Assembly (NCBI GenBank): GCA_903839795.1
Contig: CAIMDR010000629.1
Coordinates: forward strand, 1 to 7,346
From: an uncultured Methylococcaceae bacterium
GTDB lineage: Bacteria; Pseudomonadota; Gammaproteobacteria; Methylococcales; Methylomonadaceae
Direction of reading: 5' to 3'
Length of the DNA stretch: 7,346 bases
Positions 1-7,100 of this stretch are shown piece by piece. How positions within the stretch are numbered: position 1 is the first letter of the stretch; every line of letters starts with the position of its first letter. The notes below the pieces were generated by a model, which made no database searches, had not been told where the DNA came from, and was given only the letters and a program-made list of their open reading frames with translations. Position numbers and translations under genes: made by a program.

Positions 1-104
1 AATCGATTCATCGCGAAATCGCTTTAGCTGTTGCCTGTAAAAACAGCTATAGTCTTTCAGAAATTAAATTTCCATTACATGAAGTTTGGAGTCCATACGG
101 ATAA
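1..104 (+). CDS. C-terminal fragment of an unidentified protein (5' partial)
   Basis: A reading frame is open from the left edge (first full codon at base 3) for 33 codons and ends with TAA at 102-104. The other two plus-strand frames stop within the first 40 bases. The visible tail begins SIHREIALAVACKNSYS and ends HEVWSPYG. I do not recognise the family. Codon choice looks like ordinary coding sequence, but 33 codons is too short to be sure. If real, the gene converges on trkH, with about 190 bp between the two stop codons. The stop codon lies inside a strong inverted repeat (97-129), which is where a 3'-end hairpin would be expected. It could instead be a chance open frame. Confidence 0.35.
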   Translation, partial: SIHREIALAVACKNSYSLSEIKFPLHEVWSPYG

Positions 105-129
105 CATCCCTTAAAGGGATGGTATCCGT
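97..129. terminator. Hairpin overlapping the stop codon of the left-edge gene
   Basis: Bases 97-112 (ACGGATAACATCCCTT) and 114-129 (AAGGGATGGTATCCGT) are reverse complements except for one A/G mismatch (104 against 122). They would fold into a long stem with a few bases of loop. It sits exactly at the end of the plus-strand fragment and contains its TAA. Neither side has a T-tract, so this is not a canonical intrinsic terminator. It may instead be a 3'-end stabilising or rho-assisted hairpin, or a dispersed palindromic repeat. The symmetry is seen directly; the function is inferred. Confidence 0.4.
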
Positions 130-245
130 TAAGATCGAAATTATTTATCTGAAAATCTATAAAGCGGTTTTACTCCAGCAGCAGTTTTATAGCATTACGA
201 TGCTTAACTATCGGTAGTAGAGCTAGCCGAAAACCACAAATTTTT

Positions 246-272
246 CTTCGTGTCCTTCGTGTCTTCGTGGTG
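246..272. repeat. Three tandem 9-bp units (CTTCGTGTC-type), probably a dispersed repeat
   Basis: Bases 246-254 and 255-263 are both CTTCGTGTC, and 264-272 (TTCGTGGTG) is a diverged, slightly shifted third copy. On the minus strand it reads as a run of ACGAAG-containing units directly 3' of trkH. I recall similar CACGAAGGACACGAAG strings scattered in intergenic regions of diverse bacteria, but that is memory, not a search. A 7-bp inverted repeat overlaps it: GGTGAAA (269-275) and TTTCACC (287-293), the latter touching the trkH stop codon. That is a weak stem with no T-tract. Three short units without unique spacers do not make a CRISPR. Confidence 0.5.
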
Positions 273-292
273 AAAATCTTTTAGCCTTTCAC

Positions 293-1750
293 CTACTTTC
301 TCCAAAATTCCGGCACAAACAAAATAACAATGGAGAATATTTGCACGCGCCCCAGCAGCATGGCAAAGGTGCAGACCGCTTTTTGATAATCACTTAGACT
401 GGCATAATTACCCGCCGGTCCCACTTCGTTTAAGCCGGGGCCTGCGTTATTAAAGCAGGCAATAATGGCAGAAAAAGAAGTCATAAAATCCAGTCCGCTC
501 AATAACAACGCGAATATCAGAATAACAATACTTATAAAATACAGAAAAATAAACCCGGTCACTGAATTAATAATGTCGTTTTTAACAATCGTATCCCCTA
601 TTTTTAATGGTCGAACCGCAAAAGGATGAATAAATTTAAACATCTCCAGACGCGCCTGCTTCATTAAAATAATGGTTCTAATCATACGAATACCGCCACC
701 GGTAGAGCCGGAAGAGGCAGACAGACAACTTAAAAACAACATCCACATGGGCACAAAAATAGGCCACTTATTAAAATCTTGGTTGGCAAAACCGCAGTCA
801 GTGGCGATAGTCACTAAATTAAAGGTTGCGTAACGCAAGGCGGTAAAAAAATCCGGATACGTACCGGCATTCCACAGCACCCATGCTGCTAAAATACAAC
901 TACCCAAAACCAGTATAAGAAAAGCCCGAGCTTCTCTGTCGTCAATATAAGGATTGAGTGATTTTTTTCGTAGTGCTACAAAATGAGTGGCAAAATTAAT
1001 AGCCGCCAACAACTGAAAAATAGTGAGTACTACCTCAATAGATAGCGAATTAAAAAATCCGGCACTGGCATCGTGCGTAGAAAATCCGCCCAAACTCATT
1101 GCAGAAAATGCATGACAAATGGCATCAAACCAAGTCATCCCCGCCAAGCGTAACGCAATAATACAAGCCACCGTAATACCTGCATAAACCATCCATAAGG
1201 CTTTTGCTGTTTGCGCTATACGGGGCGGTAAATCTGATTCTTTAACGGTTCCCGGTGACTCCGCTTTATACAACTGCATTCCGCCGATACCCAAGATTGG
1301 CAAAATGGCAACGGCAAAAATAATAATGCCCATGCCAGCAATCCAACACAACTCATGCCGCCACAGGTTAATCGACATCGGTAAAAAATCAAGACCCGTA
1401 AAAATAGTTGCGCCCGTTGTGGTAAGACCCGAAACCGTCTCAAAATAAGCATCATTAAAGCTAAGGGCCGGCATATAAATCAGCAACGGAATGGTACAAA
1501 AAACCGGTATTAATGACCAGGTAAGTGCCACCAGTAAAAAACCGGCTTGTCGCGATACCTTTTTGGGTGTTCGCAACGTCGGAAAAAACATTAACGCACC
1601 CAGTAACAAGGTAAAAAAAGTGCCATCGAAAAAAGCGTCAGTGGCGCCGTCATCGGCTATTTTTGAGGTTATCAGGCAAGTGCTCATCAGGCCACTAAAA
1701 CCCATGGTAACCAGTCCCAAAATATGAACTATAGTAAGAATGACATTCAT
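293..1750 (-). CDS. trkH: Trk potassium uptake system, membrane subunit TrkH
   Basis: This is the K+-translocating inner-membrane subunit of the Trk system, which works with TrkA. It has 485 residues; E. coli TrkH has 483. Hydrophobic segments run the whole length, with two N-terminal helices followed by the family's four membrane-pore-membrane repeats. The four filter loops are visible: TTTGAT around residues 110-115, SLGGFSTHD at 219-227, TDCGFAN at 317-323 and FNNAGPGLNEVGP at 433-445. The glycine-rich break SSGSTGGGIR (346-355) matches the intramembrane loop proposed to gate the pore. Arg468 near the C-terminus corresponds to the conserved basic residue of the last repeat. The ATG start gives an N-terminus that lines up with E. 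coli TrkH, but no clear Shine-Dalgarno sequence precedes it. The gene lies 84 bp downstream of trkA on the same strand. It looks intact and the assignment is firm. Confidence 0.96.
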   Translation of the reverse strand: MNVILTIVHILGLVTMGFSGLMSTCLITSKIADDGATDAFFDGTFFTLLLGALMFFPTLRTPKKVSRQAGFLLVALTWSLIPVFCTIPLLIYMPALSFNDAYFETVSGLTTTGATIFTGLDFLPMSINLWRHELCWIAGMGIIIFAVAILPILGIGGMQLYKAESPGTVKESDLPPRIAQTAKALWMVYAGITVACIIALRLAGMTWFDAICHAFSAMSLGGFSTHDASAGFFNSLSIEVVLTIFQLLAAINFATHFVALRKKSLNPYIDDREARAFLILVLGSCILAAWVLWNAGTYPDFFTALRYATFNLVTIATDCGFANQDFNKWPIFVPMWMLFLSCLSASSGSTGGGIRMIRTIILMKQARLEMFKFIHPFAVRPLKIGDTIVKNDIINSVTGFIFLYFISIVILIFALLLSGLDFMTSFSAIIACFNNAGPGLNEVGPAGNYASLSDYQKAVCTFAMLLGRVQIFSIVILFVPEFWRK

Positions 1751-1794
1751 GAAGGCATTTAAATTTTATGCGGTATCAAAAAAATGAAGGACTT

Positions 1795-1828
1795 AAGATG
1801 AAACACAAGCATTGTGCTTGTCCATCTT
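1795..1828 (-). promoter_or_regulatory. Hairpin in the trkA-trkH intercistronic gap
   Basis: In the minus-strand transcript, AAGATG (1828-1823) pairs with CATCTT (1800-1795), and ACAAGCA (1821-1815) pairs with TGCTTGT (1811-1805) around a 3-base loop. A small asymmetric internal loop separates the two stems. Ten bases downstream comes a run of seven T residues (1784-1778), which is too far for a textbook terminator. The structure begins 6 bases after the trkA stop codon and ends about 44 bases before the trkH start. It could partly terminate transcription, protect the trkA message or be a processing site. The pairing is read directly; the role is inferred. Confidence 0.45.
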
Positions 1829-1834
1829 GCGTTT

Positions 1835-3208
1835 TTAAGGTGTTAAGGTGAGCGGTTGAAAGATTTTCTCAATATTGCTGACCAGCTTTTTTTCCATCGC
1901 AAACATCACCACATGATCATTTTCAGCAAATATAGTGTCATGATGTATCGGAATAACCTGGCCATTGCGAATCAAAGCGCCCATCACAATACCGGCCGGA
2001 AAATTAATGGTATCAACACGGCGACCGACGACCGATTCACCATTGTTGTTATCATGAGCAATGGCTTCAATGGCTTCGGCAGCACCCCCACAAAGTGAAG
2101 TTACTTGAGCAACATCACCACGCCGCACATGCTTTAAAATGCTGCCCAATGTTTCCTGATTAGGTAACACAGTGACATCAATACCCGTACCAGGCAATAA
2201 TTTGGTGTAGGAATTATGGTTAAGCAGACAAATTGTTTTTCGGGCACCCAAGCTTTTTGCCAAGGACGCGGAGATAATATTGACGCCGTCATTATCGGTA
2301 ATCGCACAAAACAAATCGGCGCTTTCAATGGACTCATCCAATAACAGCGCCTCATCCGCACAATCGCCTAAAAGTACCACCGTATGCTCAAGATCATTCG
2401 CAATTTTATTGGCTCGTATGGGATCTTTTTCAATAATTTTTACCTGATAGTTCTTTTCCAAAGCCAGCGCCAAACGTTTACCAACATGTCCGCCGCCGGC
2501 AATAATAATGCGTTTTAAAGGAGCCTCTAATTTATCCAATTCTTTTAATACCCGCCGTACTTCATCGCGGGGTGCCACAAAAAATACTTCGTCACCGGTT
2601 TCGATACTGATGTCTCCGGTCACACAAGTGGGCTTGCCTTGTCTAAAAATTGCCACAACACGGGTCTTGCCATCCGACAAACGCTCTCTCAGCGTTTTAA
2701 TTTTTTTACCCGTTAAAAAACCGTTCGCCACCACTTTAACTGAAAATAACCGAACCAGCCCACCGGCAAAATCTGAAATATGTAACACCCCCGGAAATTC
2801 AATTAAATTACGAATTGACTCCATAACAATCTGTTCAGGACTGATAACAATATCAACGGGAATACCGGTCGGGCCAAATAATTTAGGATTTTTCAGATAA
2901 TCGATGGCACGCACCCGTGCAATCGTTTTCGGACGCTTATGCAAGGCATTAATAATAAGACAAGCCAGCATGTTGGTCTCATCACTATCGGTTACTGCGA
3001 TGACTATGTCGGTGGTGTCAATTCCAGCCTGCTCCAGCACACTCGGATGCGCCGCATTACCAGCAACGGTTGCAATATCGAAGCGATCTTTTAAAGCATC
3101 CAGAAGCTCTTGCTTAAAATCAATAACAACAATATCGTTTTCTTCGCTCGCAAAGGCTTCAGCAACAGATGAACCGGTAACACCGGCTCCAAGAATAAGT
3201 ATTTTCAT
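1835..3208 (-). CDS. trkA: Trk potassium uptake system, NAD-binding regulatory subunit TrkA
   Basis: This is the peripheral cytoplasmic subunit that binds NAD(H) and ATP and controls opening of TrkH. It has 457 residues from the chosen start; E. coli TrkA has 458. The architecture is two RCK modules in tandem. The first Rossmann fold has GAGVTG (residues 7-12) with an acidic residue closing strand 2 (D30) and TDSDETN at 73-79. An RCK-C domain follows to about residue 225. The second Rossmann fold has GGGHVG (238-243), E260 and TDNDGVN (304-310), with a second RCK-C to the end (FQPLTLTP). The conserved AEAIEA stretch of TrkA is present near 377-382. I chose ATG at 3206-3208 because it gives MKILILGAG, matching the E. 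coli MKIIILGAG. An in-frame TTG two codons upstream (3212-3214) is possible but unsupported. Neither start has an obvious Shine-Dalgarno sequence. The trkH gene follows after 84 bp. No frameshift or missing nucleotide-binding motif is seen. Confidence 0.97.
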   Translation of the reverse strand: MKILILGAGVTGSSVAEAFASEENDIVVIDFKQELLDALKDRFDIATVAGNAAHPSVLEQAGIDTTDIVIAVTDSDETNMLACLIINALHKRPKTIARVRAIDYLKNPKLFGPTGIPVDIVISPEQIVMESIRNLIEFPGVLHISDFAGGLVRLFSVKVVANGFLTGKKIKTLRERLSDGKTRVVAIFRQGKPTCVTGDISIETGDEVFFVAPRDEVRRVLKELDKLEAPLKRIIIAGGGHVGKRLALALEKNYQVKIIEKDPIRANKIANDLEHTVVLLGDCADEALLLDESIESADLFCAITDNDGVNIISASLAKSLGARKTICLLNHNSYTKLLPGTGIDVTVLPNQETLGSILKHVRRGDVAQVTSLCGGAAEAIEAIAHDNNNGESVVGRRVDTINFPAGIVMGALIRNGQVIPIHHDTIFAENDHVVMFAMEKKLVSNIEKIFQPLTLTP

Positions 3209-3391
3209 TAACAATATACCGAATTAAACAACCATCACCTGAGCGACAATGCTGATACTAAACCGCCCATAGTACCTTAATAATTGTTGATTAACACTTA
3301 TCAGCCATTGAATTAGTAAAAGTCAGACTAAATAAACGCTTAAAAGCCAGTCTTTACCAAGGCGATATTACGAAATAATATAAAAAATCAA

Positions 3392-3418
3392 TGGATTAAA
3401 AACAACTGCCATAATCCA
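3392..3418 (-). terminator. Weak terminator-like hairpin at the end of the membrane-protein gene
   Basis: TGGATTA (3412-3418 read on the minus strand) and TAATCCA (3392-3398 read on the minus strand) form a 7-bp stem around 13 bases. The stem includes the stop codon of the membrane-protein gene. On the minus strand it is followed within three bases by six T residues (TTGATTTTTT). The placement and T-run resemble an intrinsic terminator, but the stem is short and AT-rich. If functional, it would separate this gene from trkA. Confidence 0.3.
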
Positions 3419-3899
3419 GTAACAACTCCTCACACCCAAAAAAGATGCGCGGGTAGTCTATGCGTATCACCAGCTTCAAGCCGTATTCAAACAACACGGC
3501 CAACGTTAACAAACGGGCACACGCCATCCAGACACGTAACGACGTGTTTGCTGAACAGCGCCAAATAGCGGTTGTCCACCAGGCAATAGGCAGTAATAAC
3601 ATCAAATGCACGTCATCCCAACTGGATACCGTCAACAAACCGATTTTTGCCAAAGTATCGGCACCATATAAACCGGCATTTAAAATCAGAAAAAAAGGCC
3701 AGAACACCCATACCAGTGGCACTGAACCACTCCAAGCTGAAAATAAATACTTATTAAACACTGGCTGGTGCAAATTTTCACCACGCATCGGCGAGCTTAA
3801 CAATAAAACAACCAGTAACGCCATAACAATAATCAGCAATTCCAGCGGACTTGCCAAACCAATCCGGGCAAAAAATAAAGGCAACGAATAAATAAACAT
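3396..3899 (-). CDS. Uncharacterised four-helix membrane protein
   Basis: This is a 167-residue protein of unrecognised family. Hydrophobic segments lie at about residues 20-36, 58-78, 98-114 and 124-143; the first 15 residues are also hydrophobic, so the true count may be four or five. A short tail follows (RIDYPRIFFGCEELLLDYGS at 146-165, then CF). Four cysteines are present: C115 and C127 in or near the helices, and C156 and C166 in the tail. Tryptophan is frequent (for example VWVFWPFF and AWWTTAIW). Codon usage is like that of trkA and trkH, and the antisense frame is low in complexity, so the minus strand is very probably the coding one. The frame is closed upstream by TGA at 3906-3908, so ATG at 3897-3899 is the earliest ATG. 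No strong ribosome binding site is seen. It lies 187 bp upstream of trkA, so co-transcription is uncertain. No function can be assigned. Confidence 0.75.
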   Translation of the reverse strand: MFIYSLPLFFARIGLASPLELLIIVMALLVVLLLSSPMRGENLHQPVFNKYLFSAWSGSVPLVWVFWPFFLILNAGLYGADTLAKIGLLTVSSWDDVHLMLLLPIAWWTTAIWRCSANTSLRVWMACARLLTLAVLFEYGLKLVIRIDYPRIFFGCEELLLDYGSCF

Positions 3900-4014
3900 A
3901 ACATATCAGTGTTTGTGGAAAAAATGGTCTAGCAACTTAAACGGGACAGATAGCCGCCTTTGTCTGCTTGGTATTTGTAATATCATCCGGCAACTTTCAG
4001 CACTACGCGACTTC

Positions 4015-4075
4015 GTGGGAGCGACGCCTACGTCGCGATTTGAAACGTTAGTCGCGACGTAGGCGTCGCTCCCAC
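4015..4075. repeat. Inverted pair of REP elements (BIME-like)
   Basis: Two 24-base arms (4015-4038 and 4052-4075) are perfect reverse complements separated by 13 bases. Each arm starts from the outside with GTGGGAGCG and contains its own small palindrome: GCGACG (4021-4026), CCTA, CGTCGC (4031-4036), mirrored at 4054-4059 and 4064-4069. A GTGG head followed by an imperfect palindrome is the design of REP sequences mobilised by RAYT (TnpA-REP) transposases, and two in inverted orientation form a BIME. It lies 3' of the kinase gene, 27 bp past its stop codon. The whole can fold as one long hairpin in either transcript and may stabilise the kinase mRNA 3' end. There is no T-tract, so it is not a canonical terminator. 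No RAYT gene is in the window. Confidence 0.85.
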
Positions 4076-4102
4076 ATAGCCTCACCAAACCTAGTCCCCG
4101 CC

Positions 4103-7100
4103 TTACTTTATAAACATGGCAAATACATTTAATATAGCTTTCGCCTTGGGGTAATCGTTGTCAACAATATGCTGGTTCATGACTGCGTAGATTCCTTCTT
4201 GCCCGGACGGTAAAAGTGTCTGGAACTGCGTCAGCAAGTCTTGAGTAATCATCTTGTTTTCCTTAAGCAAAGTTTCCAGCTCGGTAAAAACGTTCAACAA
4301 CGTGGTGCCTGATTGCTGTGACCCGCTTTCAGGTGCGGGTTGATTTACCACGTCAACAATCGTGGCCATGGTTTTATCAAAAATCGAAACCCAGTTGGCC
4401 AAGGTCACGCTTTCATAATGTCCGTTACGCAGTTGACTATCAAGCTCCGTAGTGGCATTTAATAACGCTATCATGCCCAAATTACCGGCGACGCCTTTCA
4501 GTAAGTGTACCTGCTTTTTTGCTTCCGGCAACTCACCCGCCGCAATCAGAGCCAGCATAGCCGGGACTTCGATGACAAACAATTCCTGAAATTCCACCAG
4601 CAACTCAAAAAATTGCGCCTCGTCGCCGCTCAGTGTCAGCATAATATCATCCACATCAAAGCCCGGCAGTTTGGCGGCCAGCTCAGCCCAGGACGCCTGA
4701 TTTACGGTCTCGTGCAACACGTCAGGCGCTGAAGTATTGGGTTCAACCCAACGCAGCAACGTATTGATTAACGCCAAAGGATTAATCGGTTTGGCAACGT
4801 GATCGTTCATACCAATCTCAAGACAAATGCCTTTATCGTTTTCCATGGTTGCGGCAGTCATGGCAATAATCGGTAGTTTATTGGCGTCAATCAGTTGGCG
4901 TATGTGTCGGGTTGCTTCAAAACCGTCCATCACCGGCATTTGTAAATCCATCAGTACCGCATCAAACTGTTCTTTTTGCACCCACTCCACGGCTTCGGCA
5001 CCGTTATTGGCAATACTAATCCTCATGCCCGCTTTCATCAGAAACTCACTGGCCACTTGCTGATTTAAGGCATTGTCTTCGACCAGCAAAATATGCCTCT
5101 CATATAAAGGACGTGCGATTAAATAAGGATCAACCGACGTGTTTTTAAGGTCATAAGTCTTGCCCTGATAATGATACACATGCAAAATGCTATTCAGTAG
5201 ATTGGACGCTTCCACCGGCTTGGTCAAAATGGCATCAATACTCACTGACTGCTCGGCGGCCAGCTTCTGCAACGCCTCCTTGCCAACATCAGTGACCATC
5301 ATAATGACAGGCATCTTTTTTAATGTGTTCTGAGACTTTCTCTCCAGTGCTTTAACAAACTCCAAACCATTCATACCCTGCATCTGCCCATCAACCAGCA
5401 ACAAATCAAACGGTGTGCCGGCCTGTTCGGCTGCATCAAACTTTTGTAAACCCAGTTCAGCAGATAAAGCCGTTTCTGCCAAGACATGCCAAGACGCAAG
5501 CGTCTTTTTTAACAAGGTACAAGATTGTTCCTGGTCATCAACAACCAATACCCGAAGCTCTTTAAGATGCTCGCTATCTTGGGTCCAGTTATAAGGTTGG
5601 CCTTTACCACACAAAATGGTAAAAGAAAAAGTAGTGCCTTGACCGGGTTCACTGATCACTTCAAAAGCCCCGCCCATCAGTTGAACCAATTGTTTGCTAA
5701 TCGCCAAGCCTAAACCAGTACCGCCAAATTTTCGGGTAATGGAGTTATCCGCCTGACTAAAAGGCTGAAACAACCGCTCAATGCCGGCTGCATCAATTCC
5801 CATGCCGGTATCTTGAACACTAAAACGCAATAACGAACTGTCTGTGTTATCTTCCACCCGGTCTATCTGAATCTTAATATAACCGGTAGCGGTAAATTTT
5901 ATGGCATTACTGAACAAATTGCACAGCACCTGCCGGATACGCAGCGGATCGCCCAATGCCGTTAAAGGCACCTCCGGAGCAATATCCAGAAAAATTTCCA
6001 AGCCTTTATCTTCGGCACTGACTACAAACAGATCAGTAACACTTTGTAAAACAGAAACGATTTCAAATTCAATACACTCAATATCCAGTCGCCCGGATTC
6101 AATTTTTGATATATCCAAAATATCATTCAGTATATTTAACAGCGATTGGGAAGCGCCCTGAATTTTAGACAAATAATCCTGCTGCTTGGGCGTCATTTCC
6201 GTTTCCGAGGCCAAGTGGGTCAAACCCAAAATAGCGTTCATCGGTGTGCGTATTTCGTGCGACATATTGGCAAGAAACTCGCCTTTGCTTTTACTGGCCG
6301 CTTCCGCACTCAGTTTGGCCTTGATAAGCTCTTGTTCCAGCTGTTTTTGATGGGTAATATCACGGGCAATTTTGGAGATCCCCACTACCTGACCCGCTTC
6401 GTCATAAATAGGCGATACGCTGATCGATACCTCAACGATTGCACCATCTTTCTGTAGCCGCTGAGTTTCGTGATTGGTAATTGATTGTTTATAACCCAAT
6501 TCACTCTGAAAAAAATAATCACACAATTTATCTTGTGGAAAAAGTCTAAGTATACAACTGCCGATCATTTCTTCTGCGGTATAGCCGAAGGTAACTTCCG
6601 CCCCCTTATTCCAACTGGTAATAATGCCCTCTAAAGACATGCTGATAATCGCATCTTCCGATGACCGTACAATGGCCTCGTAAAGCGCGACTTGCTGATA
6701 CTGCATTTTACGTTCGTTAATATCCCGCGAGGACGCATAAAGATAGCGTTTTCCAGAAAGCTCAACGCCTTTGGCATTAATCTCCACGTCAATAAGAGAG
6801 CCATCTTTACGACGATGTCGGGTTTCAAAGACGGTGGGGTGCTGTAAGAGTTGCTTAATCATAACGGGCAATTGTTCAGCCGCTATCTGCGCATCCCAAT
6901 CACGCACATTAAGCCTTGCGGTTTCCTCTAGGGAGTAACCTAAGATATCGGCAAATGAAGTGCTAAAATCGACAATATTGCCCCGCTCATCCAGAATATG
7001 AATGCCATCGCTGGCGGCATTCAGTAATACTTTATTCTTCTCGCTTTCATTTAAAACATTCTGTTCTTGCCATTTCCTTTGGGTGATATCATCTATCATG

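Noticed and set aside
191..204. Small hairpin AGCAT-TACG-ATGCT as a trkH terminator
   Set aside because: The stem is only 5 bp with no T-tract on the trkH strand, and it lies about 90 bp past the stop codon.
246..272. CRISPR array
   Set aside because: The units are only 9 bp and directly adjacent, with no spacers.
1216..1455. Second minus-strand frame of 79 codons inside trkH
   Set aside because: It is a shadow of trkH in another frame; trkH itself is continuous and complete.
3212..3214. TTG as the start codon of trkA
   Set aside because: It adds only two residues before MKILILGAG, while the E. coli homologue starts at the equivalent Met. There is no Shine-Dalgarno support.
2508..3227. Plus-strand frames of 130 and 107 codons antisense to trkA
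   Set aside because: Both are complements of a complete, well-conserved trkA and show no domain signal.
3209..3395. Sigma-70 promoter for trkA in the upstream gap
   Set aside because: The region is AT-rich and offers several partial boxes, such as TTGATT (3391-3386) with TAATAT (3370-3365), but the spacing is 15 and both boxes are poor. None can be chosen with confidence.
3460..3891. Plus-strand open frame of 143 codons antisense to the membrane-protein gene
   Set aside because: The translation is low in complexity, rich in Asn, Lys, Ser and Thr, and fits no family I know. It is the complement of a hydrophobic protein with good codon usage.
3906..4088. Minus-strand open frame of 60 codons between the kinase and the membrane-protein gene
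   Set aside because: It runs straight through the REP pair, which explains its lack of stops. The product resembles no known protein.
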